Shown: positions 16,121 to 24,980, numbered from the stretch's first letter. The stretch is 64,000 bases of DNA from Kribbella caucasensis (GCF_004361855.1 NZ_SNWQ01000012.1:195044-259043); one strand, 5' to 3'. The notes: generated from the letters alone by a model not told the origin. Translations and numbers: made by a program.

Positions 16121-16506
16121 TAAGGCAGGTCCCAAGCTTTGGCGATGCGATCGATCTCGTCGCTGATCATCACAGCCAAGGCTGGGCGATGGTCAACGCC
16201 GTCGAACCGCAGGGCCCCGCTGATGCGCGGTGTGAACTCCATCCTTGACCGGACATCATCGGCAAGATGTGGACGCAATGACAGGTACCACGTTTCTCGC
16301 AGAAAGTGGCGATCGTCCATCTGCCCAGATGCTTCGGCGATGGCAAGTCCAGTCCGCCACTCAGCAAGCCTTGCGGTCTGGCCACTCGCGCGTTCTCGGA
16401 CCTTCTCGATCCGCCAGGTGACCCACGGCGCTGCCAGCGATGCAATCGACCCGGACAGAAGCCCTGCCACGGCTGCGATGACTGCTGTCTGTACCTGAAT
16501 GCTCAT
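16120..16506 (-). CDS. small membrane protein of the AICE, unknown function
   Basis: A 128-residue protein. One N-terminal membrane helix (about 7-28) is followed by a basic, helical region (WRIEKVRERASGQTARLAEWR) and a mixed C-terminal part. No family is recognised. It is the last gene before attR, on the minus strand and transcribed towards the large palindrome at 15974-16120, which would end its transcript. Its position and membrane helix would suit a role in spread or entry exclusion, but nothing in the sequence shows this. Confidence 0.7.
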   Translation of the reverse strand: MSIQVQTAVIAAVAGLLSGSIASLAAPWVTWRIEKVRERASGQTARLAEWRTGLAIAEASGQMDDRHFLRETWYLSLRPHLADDVRSRMEFTPRISGALRFDGVDHRPALAVMISDEIDRIAKAWDLP

Positions 16507-16556
16507 GGAACATCGTGACCCACGGTGCCGCAGCGCGGGGCTCGCCGAACTCCGAA

Positions 16557-16582
16557 TTTGCTAACGGATTTGCTAACAAGCG
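16557..16582 (+). repeat. 26-bp arm-type repeat, right copy
   Basis: Identical to 7792-7817. In the excised circle the two copies would flank the core at about 86-104 bp on each side, the layout of an attP with P and P' arms. The gene-free stretch 16507-16892 also contains attR and the chromosomal tRNA terminator. Confidence 0.75.
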
Positions 16583-16685
16583 GGGTGGATTGGGATGGAC
16601 GCCCAGGCACGAGCCGGGCCGGGACCACGCTCAGGCCAGGGGTGGTGAATGCCTCGTGTGGACCCGTGCGGACGGGTCTGCGGCA

Positions 16686-16731
16686 ACTTTGAATCTCGAA
16701 GACCAGGATCGAAACCTGGCGGGGGAGCAAC
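16686..16731 (+). repeat. attR: displaced chromosomal 3' half of tRNA-Gln
   Basis: Direct repeat of 7690-7735. It carries the anticodon-loop core, T-stem CCAGG/CCTGG and the acceptor 3' strand, but no 5' half, so it is not a functional tRNA. It is the original chromosomal end separated from its 5' half by the insertion. Confidence 0.9.
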
Positions 16732-16735
16732 GCAC

Positions 16736-16764
16736 AGCCCCGGCTCGGACCCCGAGCCGGGGCT
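16736..16764 (+). terminator. original tRNA-Gln terminator, orphaned at attR
   Basis: A 13-bp perfect stem AGCCCCGGCTCGG and its complement with a 3-nt loop, at the same distance from the tRNA 3' copy as the element-borne terminator is from the intact tRNA. Confidence 0.75.
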
Positions 16765-16892
16765 TGTCCATTCAATGGACCTCGGTTGCTCATGCGTAGC
16801 CGTTCTGTGACGTGGAGAGTTTGTGCGCGACCCGTGGGTGGGCGACGATGGGCGCGCTGGGGTGTCGGGGCGGGTTGCGAGAGGGTCGGTTG

Positions 16893-18227
16893 ATGCCGGG
16901 GTTTTCGGCGGCGGTGCGGCGCTTGGTGGTCGCGGTGCGGCGGCATGGGTGGCCGGCTGTGCAGTGGGGCGCGGTGTGGCCGGTGGCTCTGGCTGTATTT
17001 GTTGTTGGTGGGGGACTGTGGCTGGCTGTGCCGTCGAGTGGGCGTCAGGTGTCGGTGACAGCGGAGGCGATGTGGGGGCCGACGCTGGAGCAGGTGCGGC
17101 CCAGTGCGACCGGGGATGTGGATCCGCGGTTGGCCGGCGCGGTGGATGCGATCCTGGCGCGGCGTGCGATCGCGGTGAAGACGAACAATCTGCAGTTGTT
17201 CCTGTGGGATGTGGCGCCGGAGCTGAGGGCCGAGCAGCGGCCGGTGTTCCAGAACATGCGCAAGCTCGGGTTGAACGTGACGTACCGCCGGGCCGAGCCG
17301 TGGGTCAACTACGAGGCCGTACGCCGGTACGGGCTGGCCACCGGCACGTTCCGGGTCACCATGCGATACCAAGTCGCCGGCACCAGGCTCGCGCAGGCCT
17401 CCACCGACGTCGGGTACACCTACACCGTCCGTGAGGGCCGCCTCTACCTCGTCGACGACGATGACCTCGACCGCGCGATCGGATCGAACCGGCAGCCATG
17501 GGACTACGGTCCGATCGACGTGGTCCGCCGGAAGAACGTGCTGGTCGTTGTCAACCAAGGACGGGTCCCACTCGCCAACCAGCTGGCCGACCAGACGGTC
17601 GCGATGGCGCCGAAGGTCCGCCGGCTCTGGCGTGGCCCCCTGCAACTGGTCCCGATGATCGTGGCGATGCGGGAGCCCGGCGTACTGACGAACCTGCCGC
17701 CGACGTTGCCGGCCGACGAACCGGCCCGGGTGCAGGCGATGCCCAGCCCGTCCGAGAGCGGGCGCCCGGTCGGCGGCTGGGTGGTCATCCGGCCCGAGGA
17801 CCAGCAGAAGTTCGACTCGGCGGAGATGACGCACGCGCTGATGCACCTGCTGCCGGTCCGGCTCGGCGAGGAGGCGCCCCGCTGGCTGGCCGAAGGCATG
17901 GCCCAGTACGCCGAGAACCTCCAGCTGGTCACCGCCGGCCGGGGCAAGGAGGTCGCTGCCCACCGGGCCGCGGTCCGGGAGCACTCGCTCGGCGACCTGA
18001 CCCGGCTGCCGGCGGACGACGAGTTCACCACCACGGACAGTGACGACATCAGCTGGCTCGCGGTCGAGCGGCTGATCCAGCAAGCCGGGCTGACCGCGGT
18101 CACCGATTTCTACCTGCAGGTGGCCCGGCGCGGCTACAACGACTACGCGAGAGAGCGTTTGCTGGTCGAGTACACCGGCCTCACCGAGGCCGACCTGGTG
18201 GAGTCACTTCGATCTCTGGCGGGTTGA
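16893..18227 (+). CDS. membrane-anchored peptidase-MA-like protein with degenerate metal motif
   Basis: A 444-residue protein. A membrane helix (about 27-46) anchors a large outside domain. The segment HALMH (314-318) followed by WLAEGMAQY (about 335-343) has the layout of gluzincin peptidase-MA proteins, which have HExxH plus a downstream Glu. Here the catalytic Glu of HExxH is missing (HALMH), so metal binding may persist but hydrolysis is doubtful. ATG 16893 is chosen for its GAGAGGG site; the upstream extension overlaps attR-side DNA. It lies just upstream of glmU, with 84 bp between. Confidence 0.75.
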   Translation: MPGFSAAVRRLVVAVRRHGWPAVQWGAVWPVALAVFVVGGGLWLAVPSSGRQVSVTAEAMWGPTLEQVRPSATGDVDPRLAGAVDAILARRAIAVKTNNLQLFLWDVAPELRAEQRPVFQNMRKLGLNVTYRRAEPWVNYEAVRRYGLATGTFRVTMRYQVAGTRLAQASTDVGYTYTVREGRLYLVDDDDLDRAIGSNRQPWDYGPIDVVRRKNVLVVVNQGRVPLANQLADQTVAMAPKVRRLWRGPLQLVPMIVAMREPGVLTNLPPTLPADEPARVQAMPSPSESGRPVGGWVVIRPEDQQKFDSAEMTHALMHLLPVRLGEEAPRWLAEGMAQYAENLQLVTAGRGKEVAAHRAAVREHSLGDLTRLPADDEFTTTDSDDISWLAVERLIQQAGLTAVTDFYLQVARRGYNDYARERLLVEYTGLTEADLVESLRSLAG

Positions 18228-18311
18228 GCAAGTAGGCTTGCGCAGGCACCACTCCGAGTGCCCGGCCACCCTTCGGCGCAGAATTCGCAGGGAACTCGAG
18301 GAGAAGAGCGC

Positions 18312-19781
18312 GTGACTTCCCACCGTCCTTCGGCGGTCATCATCATGGCTGCCGGTCTGGGGACCCGGATGAAATCGGCGACCCCCAAGGTGCTGCACGA
18401 GATCGGCGGCCGCACCCTCGTCGGGCACGCGGTGGTCACCGCCCGCGCCCTCGCCCCGGAGCAACTCGTCGTCGTGGTCGGCACCGGCCGGGAGCAGGTC
18501 GAGGCCCATCTGGCCACGATCGACCCGGGCGTCAAGACCGCGGTCCAGGAGAAACAGCTCGGCACCGGCGATGCCGTCCGCGCCGGGCTGACCGCCGTAC
18601 CGGCTGAGTTCGACGGGGTGGTGATCGTCACTTCCGGTGACGTGCCGCTGCTGCAGGCCGAGACGCTGCACGAGCTGATCGCCGAGCACGACAAGCAGTC
18701 CAACGCGGTCACCGTGCTGACCGCGCGGGTGCCCGACCCGACCGGCTACGGCCGCATCCTCCCGGGCGAGGGCGGTACGGTCGCGGGCATCGTCGAGCAC
18801 AAGGACGCGACCCCCGAGCAGCGCCAGATCGACGAGATCAATGCCGGGATCTATGTCTTCGACGCGGCCACGCTGCGCGACGGGCTGAGCCGGATCACCA
18901 CCGACAACGCGCAGGGTGAGCTGTACCTGACCGACGTGCTCGCGATCGCCAAGCGCGACGGCAAGCGGGTCGGCGCGTTCGTCACCGATGACGCGATGCA
19001 GACCGAGGGCGTCAACGACCGGGTCCAGCTGGCCACGCTCCGCGCCGAGCTGAACCGCCGGACCCTCGACGCCCTGATGCGCTCCGGCGTCACCATCGTC
19101 GACCCGAACACGACCTGGGTTGACCAGACCGTCCAACTCGCCCCGGACGTCACCCTGCTGCCGAACACCCAGTTGCACGGCACGACCACCGTCGCCACCG
19201 GCGCGATCATCGGCCCGGACACCACCCTGACCGATGTCGAGGTCGGCGAGGACGCGACGATCATCCGCTGTCACGGCTCCGGCGCGATCATCGGCGCACA
19301 GGCCTCGGTCGGCCCGTTCGCCTACCTCAGGCCCGGTACGACGCTGGGCGTGGCCGGCAAGATCGGCACCTTCGTGGAGACGAAGAACGCCGCGATCGCC
19401 GACGGGGCCAAGGTGCCGCACCTGACGTACGCCGGTGACGCGACGATCGGCGAGGGCGCGAACATCGGCGCCGGCACGATCTTCGCCAACTACGACGGGG
19501 TGGAGAAGAACCACACGACCGTCGGCAAGCACTCCTTTGTCGGCAGCAACTCGGTGCTGGTGGCACCGAGGACCATTGCCGACGGCGCGTACGTCGCGGC
19601 CGGGTCGGCGGTCACCGACGACATCGAGCCCGGCCAGATCGGCGTCGCCCGCGGCCGGCAGCGCAACATCGACGGCTGGGTCGCGCGCAAGCGGGCCGGC
19701 AGCAAGACCGCGAAAGCGGCCGAAGCCGCTCAGCAGGAGCCGAATCAGGCCCCGTTGAGCGACACTGACGAGAAGGCGTAA
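18312..19781 (+). CDS. glmU: bifunctional GlmU: GlcNAc-1-P uridylyltransferase / GlcN-1-P acetyltransferase
   Basis: A 489-residue cytoplasmic enzyme that makes UDP-GlcNAc for peptidoglycan. The N-terminal pyrophosphorylase carries AAGLGTRMKSATPKVL (about 14-29), and the C-terminal left-handed beta helix acetyltransferase includes YLRPGT, the active-site region NIGAGTIFANYDG and a Ser/Ala-rich tail. GTG 18312 follows GAGGAGAAG. prs follows 14 nt downstream, the usual actinobacterial order. Confidence 0.97.
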   Translation: MTSHRPSAVIIMAAGLGTRMKSATPKVLHEIGGRTLVGHAVVTARALAPEQLVVVVGTGREQVEAHLATIDPGVKTAVQEKQLGTGDAVRAGLTAVPAEFDGVVIVTSGDVPLLQAETLHELIAEHDKQSNAVTVLTARVPDPTGYGRILPGEGGTVAGIVEHKDATPEQRQIDEINAGIYVFDAATLRDGLSRITTDNAQGELYLTDVLAIAKRDGKRVGAFVTDDAMQTEGVNDRVQLATLRAELNRRTLDALMRSGVTIVDPNTTWVDQTVQLAPDVTLLPNTQLHGTTTVATGAIIGPDTTLTDVEVGEDATIIRCHGSGAIIGAQASVGPFAYLRPGTTLGVAGKIGTFVETKNAAIADGAKVPHLTYAGDATIGEGANIGAGTIFANYDGVEKNHTTVGKHSFVGSNSVLVAPRTIADGAYVAAGSAVTDDIEPGQIGVARGRQRNIDGWVARKRAGSKTAKAAEAAQQEPNQAPLSDTDEKA

Positions 19782-19795
19782 CGGGAGGCGTGGCC

Positions 19796-20776
19796 ATGAG
19801 CGGGATGAAGCGGACCACCGAGAAGAACCTGATGGTGTTCTCCGGCCGGGCTCACCCCGGTCTGGCCGAGGAGGTGGCCGAGCAGCTCGGCGCCGGCCTG
19901 GTGCCGACCTCGGCGTACGACTTCGCCAACGGCGAGATCTACGTCCGGTTCGAGGAGTCGGTCCGGGGCAGCGACGCGTTCGTGATCCAGAGCCACACCT
20001 CGCCGATCAACGAGTGGATCATGGAGCAGCTGATCATGGTCGACGCGCTGAAGCGGGCGTCGGCCAAGCGGATCACCGTGGTGCTGCCGTTCTACGGGTA
20101 CGCCCGGCAGGACAAGAAGCACCGCGGCCGGGAGCCGATCTCGGCCCGGCTGATGGCCGATCTGTTCAAGACCGCCGGCGCGAACCGGCTGATCTGCGTC
20201 GACCTGCACACCGCGCAGATCCAGGGCTTCTTCGACGGCCCGGTGGACCACCTGATGGCGCTGCCGATCCTGAGCGAGTACGTCGCGGAGAAGTACGGCG
20301 ACCAGCAGCTCGCCGTGGTCTCGCCGGACGCCGGCCGGATCAAGGTGGCGGAGCAGTGGTCTGCGCGGCTGAACGGCGCGCCGCTGGCCTTCATCCACAA
20401 GACCCGCGACATCGACCGGCCGAACGAGATGGTCGCGAACCGGGTCGTCGGTGAGGTCAACGGCCGGGTCTGCATCCTGGTCGACGACATGATCGACACC
20501 GCCGGCACGATCACCAAGGCGGCCGACGCGCTGATCGCCGAGGGCGCCGCCGGCGTGGTGATCGCGGCGACGCACGCGATCCTGTCCGGCCCGGCGGTGG
20601 ACCGGCTGAAGAACTGCCAGGCCGCCGAGGTGATCGTCACCAACACGCTGCCGATCCCGGCCGACCGGAAGTTCGACAAGCTGACCGAGCTGTCCATCGC
20701 CCCGTTGATCAGCCGCGCGATCCGTGAGGTGTTCGAGGACGGCTCGGTCACCAGCTTGTTCGAGGGCCGCGCCTGA
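19796..20776 (+). CDS. prs: ribose-phosphate pyrophosphokinase (PRPP synthase)
   Basis: A 326-residue class I PRPP synthase (ribose-5-P + ATP to PRPP) for nucleotide, His and Trp synthesis. It has FANGEIYVRFEESVRG, the ATP region YGYARQDKKHRGREPIS, and the PRPP-binding loop LVDDMIDTAGT near residue 225. ATG 19796 has GGAGG at proper spacing. It ends 4 bp before a convergent membrane-protein gene. In other actinobacteria rplY and pth follow; here 13 kb intervenes. Confidence 0.97.
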   Translation: MSGMKRTTEKNLMVFSGRAHPGLAEEVAEQLGAGLVPTSAYDFANGEIYVRFEESVRGSDAFVIQSHTSPINEWIMEQLIMVDALKRASAKRITVVLPFYGYARQDKKHRGREPISARLMADLFKTAGANRLICVDLHTAQIQGFFDGPVDHLMALPILSEYVAEKYGDQQLAVVSPDAGRIKVAEQWSARLNGAPLAFIHKTRDIDRPNEMVANRVVGEVNGRVCILVDDMIDTAGTITKAADALIAEGAAGVVIAATHAILSGPAVDRLKNCQAAEVIVTNTLPIPADRKFDKLTELSIAPLISRAIREVFEDGSVTSLFEGRA

Positions 20777-20780
20777 GGGC

Positions 20781-21461
20781 TCAGGCAGTCCGGGGCCGGT
20801 AGGCGTAGTAGGCGATGCCGAGTGAAGCGGCGGTCATCGGTACGGCGGTGATCAGCCCGGCCAGACCGTTGCCGGGGATCACGAAGGTGACCGCGATCGT
20901 GAACATCAGCACCGGGATCCAGCGCGGGACGGCCCGCGACCGCCAGAGCCCGACCACCTGGATCAAGGTCCCGATCGCGACCAGGAGCGCACCCACGATC
21001 ATCGGGCCGAACAGGTGCACGGGATCGTCCGCCGCCTGCTCCATCACGGCCGTGCCGGCGGCAACGTCGACCCCCGGAGCGGTCGCGAAGTAGTACGCCG
21101 CGGCCCAGCCGCCCACCGCGACGGCGTAGAAGGCGGTCCCGATCCACATCACCGTGCCGCCGACCGTCGCCCAGCCTGCGCCCCTGCGGCGGACGATGAC
21201 CAGAGTCGCGATCGCCTGCGCGATGACGTTGAGCACCAAGTTGGCGCTGAGGAACAGGAGCAGCGCCCACCACTGATCGCGGAGCGGCTCGATGTCGGCG
21301 TACGCGTAGGTCTCGCCACCACCGGTCGGTGAGGGCCACAGCAGACCGGCGGGCATGGCGAGGACGGCCGTGACCGTCAGTACCACGGCGACGATGCCGA
21401 TGCGCTGGCGAGTGACACGGTCGGGAGTTGCGACCTGTGTTGAGGTTGTTGCGGTTGACAT
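20781..21461 (-). CDS. integral membrane protein, function unknown
   Basis: A 226-residue protein with six or so hydrophobic segments, the first at about 20-42, and a Pro/Arg C-terminal end (YAYRPRTA). No catalytic motif is seen. ATG 21461 is chosen because GGGGAGGG precedes it; an upstream open frame to 21683 is rich in Arg and Pro and looks non-coding. It is convergent with prs and divergent from the histidine kinase gene, with 135 bp between. Confidence 0.75.
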   Translation of the reverse strand: MSTATTSTQVATPDRVTRQRIGIVAVVLTVTAVLAMPAGLLWPSPTGGGETYAYADIEPLRDQWWALLLFLSANLVLNVIAQAIATLVIVRRRGAGWATVGGTVMWIGTAFYAVAVGGWAAAYYFATAPGVDVAAGTAVMEQAADDPVHLFGPMIVGALLVAIGTLIQVVGLWRSRAVPRWIPVLMFTIAVTFVIPGNGLAGLITAVPMTAASLGIAYYAYRPRTA

Positions 21462-21596
21462 GGAACCCTCCCCGGTTGAGAACTGACACCTCAGCGAACC
21501 GCCAGCGGTGGTAGTCACACATCGGAGCGGGCACGGAGCGCCATCTCCGTGCTGGCTCGGAGCCCCGATCAGGGCGGCCGCACTTACAGTGGCGAC

Positions 21597-23558
21597 ATGC
21601 GGTGGCCACGGTGGGTCGCGGTCGGTACCTTCCTGCTCGTTCCGGCGATGCTGGCGGGCACCACCTGGCTGCTCATTGCCCACCGCACCGAGCCCGGCAC
21701 GGCCCGAAACTTCATCGGCCTGGCCGTCGTCGGCACCGGCATCGCCCTGCTCGGCCTGGTGATCAGCCGCCGGGAGCCACGCAATCCGGTCGGTGCGCTG
21801 CTCACCTGGATCGGCACCATCGGCCTGTTCCTGACCTCCCGGGACGTCTACTTCAGCATCGTCGTCACCGAACCGGGCACACTGCCACTGGACAGCCGAG
21901 TGGTCGCCTGGTTCGACGAAAGTGGCTGGTGGATGCTCGTCGCCGTCGGCCTGCTGTTGCTCTACTTCCCGGACGGCCGCCTCACGAGCCCTCGCTGGCT
22001 CCCGTTGACGTTGGTGCTGCTCGGGATCGTGCAGCAGGCGTTCGGAGCGTTTGCCTCGACACCGTTCCTCGAACCCTTGCAGGACCTGCCCCGACCGTAC
22101 GAACCGCTGCCGCTGCCCCTCCGGATCGTCAGCGAGGTCGTCTTCTTCGCGATGCTCGGTCTCCTGCTTGTCTCTGCCTACTACGTCGTACGGCGCTATC
22201 GCCGCGCGACCGGTCGCGTCCGGGCCCAGCTGAAGTGGTTGTCACTGGCCGGAGTGGCCGCCGTGCTCTACCCGTTCGTCTGCCTGGCCGAGATCGTCGT
22301 CACAGGTGACACCGGCATCGTCGCGACGGTGTTCGGCGTCGCGGCCCTGGTCAGCCTGCCGGCGTCGGTGGGTGTGGCGATGCTCCGGCACGACCTGTAC
22401 GACGTGGACCGGGTGCTGGCCGACACGGTCACCTACGGGATCGTGATGGTCGTTCTGCTCGGAACGTACGCGGTCGCCGCGGTGTCGTTGGGCGTCGTAC
22501 TCGGTCGCGACTCGGCTGTCGTGGCCGCCGCGGCGACTGCGGTGTGCGCGTTGATCCTCGCGCCGCTGCGGTCTCGTCTGCAGCGGGTCGTCGATCGCCG
22601 GTTGTATCCGCCCCGTCGGGCGGCGCTGCTGGCGATCGAGGACCTCCAACGCCGGATCCACACCGAACAGGCCCAGCCCGAGGAACTCGAGAACGCTCTG
22701 CGCACCGCACTCCGCGACCCGGACCTCCGCGTCGGACTACTGGTCCCGGGAGCGAGCGGTTTCGTCGACGCCACCGGTACGCCGGTCGTCGGGCCGCAAC
22801 TGGTCCCGGTGATGCTCGGTGGCACGCAGATCGGCGTACTGGCGTCAGCGACTGGTCCGGCCGTGCTGAAGGCGGTCGCCGCGGGGGCGGCCAGCCTGGT
22901 CGAGGTGACGCGGTTGCGAGCGGAATTGGCCGGTGCACTCCGGGAGGTCGAGGCGAGCCGGACGAGGTTGGTCCAGGCCGGCGACGCCGAACGCAGACGG
23001 CTCGAACGCGATCTGCACGACGGAGCTCAGCAGCGACTCGTCTCGCTGGGCATGGCGATGCGGCTGGCGCAACGGCATCTCGGCGACGGCACGATCGACG
23101 TGAACCGGCTGCTCGACCAAGGCGTCGCCGAGCTCACCACCGCGATCGCCGAGCTCCGGCAGATCGCCCACGGCCTGCGCCCGACCAGTCTGGACGACGG
23201 ACTGCACGCGGCCCTGACCGCGATCACCCAGACCCTGCCGATCCCGGTCCGGTTGCAGATCCCATCCGACGAACTGCCCGAGGAGTTGGCGACGACGGCG
23301 TACTTCGTCGCGGCCGAGGCGGTCACGAACGCGGCGAAGTACTCGAACGCGACCTCGATCGCAGTACGGGTGGCGCGGTCGTCGATCGAGATCAGGATCC
23401 GGATCGAGGACGACGGGTGTGGTGGTGCGCGGCCGCGTCCCGGCTCGGGGCTCGCGGGTCTGGCCGATCGGGTCGCCGCTGTCGGTGGATCGCTGTCGAT
23501 GGACAGTCCGGCGGGCCGTGGTACGACGATCGAGGCGGTGCTGCCGTGCGCATCGTGA
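21597..23558 (+). CDS. sensor histidine kinase, NarL-type, with GAF-like region
   Basis: A 653-residue kinase. A multi-helix membrane sensor (about 1-300) is followed by a linker/GAF-like region (about 330-450) and HisKA_3 with His474 in RDLHDGAQQRL. The HATPase has TNAAKYSNAT (N-box), DDGCGG and GSGLAGLADR. The sensor is unknown. ATG 21597 starts directly at the first membrane helix. The response-regulator gene overlaps its end by 13 nt. Confidence 0.9.
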   Translation: MRWPRWVAVGTFLLVPAMLAGTTWLLIAHRTEPGTARNFIGLAVVGTGIALLGLVISRREPRNPVGALLTWIGTIGLFLTSRDVYFSIVVTEPGTLPLDSRVVAWFDESGWWMLVAVGLLLLYFPDGRLTSPRWLPLTLVLLGIVQQAFGAFASTPFLEPLQDLPRPYEPLPLPLRIVSEVVFFAMLGLLLVSAYYVVRRYRRATGRVRAQLKWLSLAGVAAVLYPFVCLAEIVVTGDTGIVATVFGVAALVSLPASVGVAMLRHDLYDVDRVLADTVTYGIVMVVLLGTYAVAAVSLGVVLGRDSAVVAAAATAVCALILAPLRSRLQRVVDRRLYPPRRAALLAIEDLQRRIHTEQAQPEELENALRTALRDPDLRVGLLVPGASGFVDATGTPVVGPQLVPVMLGGTQIGVLASATGPAVLKAVAAGAASLVEVTRLRAELAGALREVEASRTRLVQAGDAERRRLERDLHDGAQQRLVSLGMAMRLAQRHLGDGTIDVNRLLDQGVAELTTAIAELRQIAHGLRPTSLDDGLHAALTAITQTLPIPVRLQIPSDELPEELATTAYFVAAEAVTNAAKYSNATSIAVRVARSSIEIRIRIEDDGCGGARPRPGSGLAGLADRVAAVGGSLSMDSPAGRGTTIEAVLPCAS

Positions 23559-24187
23559 TCGGCGAGGATTCGGCGTTGTTCCGTGAAGGGCTGGCCCATT
23601 TGCTCGCCGATGCCGGGCACGAGATCGTCGGCCTGGCCGGTGACGCGGTGCGGTTGATGACCGTCGTCGACGAGACCACGCCTGATCTCGCGGTGATCGA
23701 CATCCGGATGCCGCCGGACGGGACCGACGACGGCGCGCGGGCGGCCCGCCGGTTGCGGGAGCTGTATCCGTCGTTGGGCATCGTGCTGCTGTCCCAGCAC
23801 GTCGAGACCCGGCACTCGGTCGAACTCGTGAGCACCGGGCGGTTCGGGTACCTGCTGAAGGACCGGGTGCTGGCGGTCGAGGAGTTCCTGGACGCGCTGG
23901 ATCGGGTCGCGGCCGGCGGATCGGCGCTGGATCCCGAGGTGGTCGGCCGGCTGATCGGGCAGTCCCGGGCCGAGGACCGGCTGGCTGCGTTGACGCCGCG
24001 CGAACGCGAGGTGCTCGCGCTGATGGCTGAGGGCTGCACCAACATCGGGATCAGCCGCCGGTTGTATCTGACCGAGCGGACCGTCGAGACCCACGTCGGC
24101 AGCATCCTGGCCAAACTCGGGCTGCTCTCGAACGACGAACAGCACCGGCGGGTGCTCGCCGTCCTGACCTATCTTGGTCAGCACTGA
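23546..24187 (+). CDS. NarL-type response regulator
   Basis: A 213-residue partner of the kinase upstream. The receiver has acidic Glu7-Asp8, phospho-acceptor Asp52 (DLAVIDIRMP) and Lys in YLLKDRV; the LuxR helix-turn-helix contains LTPREREVLALMAEGCTNIGIS. GTG 23546 lies within the kinase 3' end, so translation is coupled. The targets are not evident; the next gene begins 28 bp downstream. Confidence 0.92.
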   Translation: MRIVIGEDSALFREGLAHLLADAGHEIVGLAGDAVRLMTVVDETTPDLAVIDIRMPPDGTDDGARAARRLRELYPSLGIVLLSQHVETRHSVELVSTGRFGYLLKDRVLAVEEFLDALDRVAAGGSALDPEVVGRLIGQSRAEDRLAALTPREREVLALMAEGCTNIGISRRLYLTERTVETHVGSILAKLGLLSNDEQHRRVLAVLTYLGQH

Positions 24188-24215
24188 CATCTTCTCGACG
24201 ATCGGATGCGTTGAC

Positions 24216-24980
24216 ATGCGGATCGCTGTGTTCCACCCGGGGGCGATGGGGTCGCAGCTCGCGGCTCAACTGGTCGGCGCCGGACACGAGGTGCACTGGG
24301 TGCCGGAAGGCCGCAGTACGGCGTCTGTGCGGCGGGCTGAGGAGGCCGGGCTGATCGGGACGCCGTTCGCGGACGCGGTGCGGGAGGCCGAGGTCGTGTT
24401 GTGCTCGTGTGCGCCGCAGGGTGCGGTGGAGATCGCCGAGCAGGTCGGCCGGGAGGGGTTCGCCGGGTTGTACATCGAGGCGAACCCGCTGTCGCCGAAG
24501 TCGCTCGCGCAGGCGCAGGAGGCGTTGCCCAAGGCAACCTTCACCGACGCGGGGGTGGTCGGGCCGCCGCCGAAGGGTGGTTCCAGCCCGACGCATCTGA
24601 TGCTGTCCGGTGCGGCGGCGCAGCAGGCCGCCGACCTGTGGGCCGGGACGGCCGTCACCCCGATGGTCGTCGGGGCCGAGCCGGGTGCGGCGAGCGCGGC
24701 CAAGTCGGCGTACGCGCTCTACAACAAGGGCAAGGCCGCGTTGGCGGTGCTGGCGTTCCAGCTGGCCGAGAAGCACGGGGTGACCGAGGCGCTGACGGCT
24801 CAGCAGGTCCGGCAGGACGCCGGGTCGCTGACGGATCCGCAGCTGCCCGAGACGCTGACGAGCGTGGCTTGGCGGTGGGGGCCCGAGTTCGACGAACTGG
24901 CCGAGACGCTCGACGCCGCCGGCCTCGAAGGCGACGCGGCCCGCGGCCTGCGCCAGGTCTGGACCAGGCTCAGCCGCTAG
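24216..24980 (+). CDS. 6-phosphogluconate-dehydrogenase-like oxidoreductase with DUF1932
   Basis: A 254-residue NAD(P)-dependent protein. The Rossmann N-terminus reads MRIAVFHPGAMGSQLAAQL (GxGxxG-like: HPGAMGS). A helical C-terminal DUF1932 domain holds AAKSAYALYNKGKAAL near 165-180. These proteins belong to the beta-hydroxyacid/imine reductase group; the substrate is unknown. The start is ATG 24216. It ends one base before a convergent gene. It may share a transcript with the two-component system upstream. Confidence 0.8.
   Translation: MRIAVFHPGAMGSQLAAQLVGAGHEVHWVPEGRSTASVRRAEEAGLIGTPFADAVREAEVVLCSCAPQGAVEIAEQVGREGFAGLYIEANPLSPKSLAQAQEALPKATFTDAGVVGPPPKGGSSPTHLMLSGAAAQQAADLWAGTAVTPMVVGAEPGAASAAKSAYALYNKGKAALAVLAFQLAEKHGVTEALTAQQVRQDAGSLTDPQLPETLTSVAWRWGPEFDELAETLDAAGLEGDAARGLRQVWTRLSR

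Larger units (their letters stand above)
7690..16702. mobile_element. AICE (pSAM2-like integrative conjugative element) in tRNA-Gln
   Basis: About 9.0 kb between two copies of the tRNA-Gln 3' half. The gene order matches AICE modules: integrase and Xis next to the tRNA, a RepSA-like rolling-circle initiator, a single FtsK-type Tra protein for double-stranded DNA transfer, a Pra-like activator and a divergent GntR (KorSA-like) repressor. The int-proximal genes are all minus strand with 4-nt overlaps. 26-bp repeats flank the element internally (7792-7817 and 16557-16582), and large palindromes lie at 15781-16120. No spread (spd) genes are recognised and no gene is visibly broken, so the element may be active. 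Confidence 0.92.

Noticed and set aside
16686..16731. second tRNA-Gln
   Set aside because: No D-arm or acceptor 5' strand upstream; it is attR of the AICE.
16503..18083. 526-codon open frame opposite the peptidase-like gene, spanning attR
   Set aside because: It crosses the tRNA fragment and terminator and is Pro/Arg/His low-complexity; the plus-strand gene has a ribosome-binding site, a membrane helix and family motifs.
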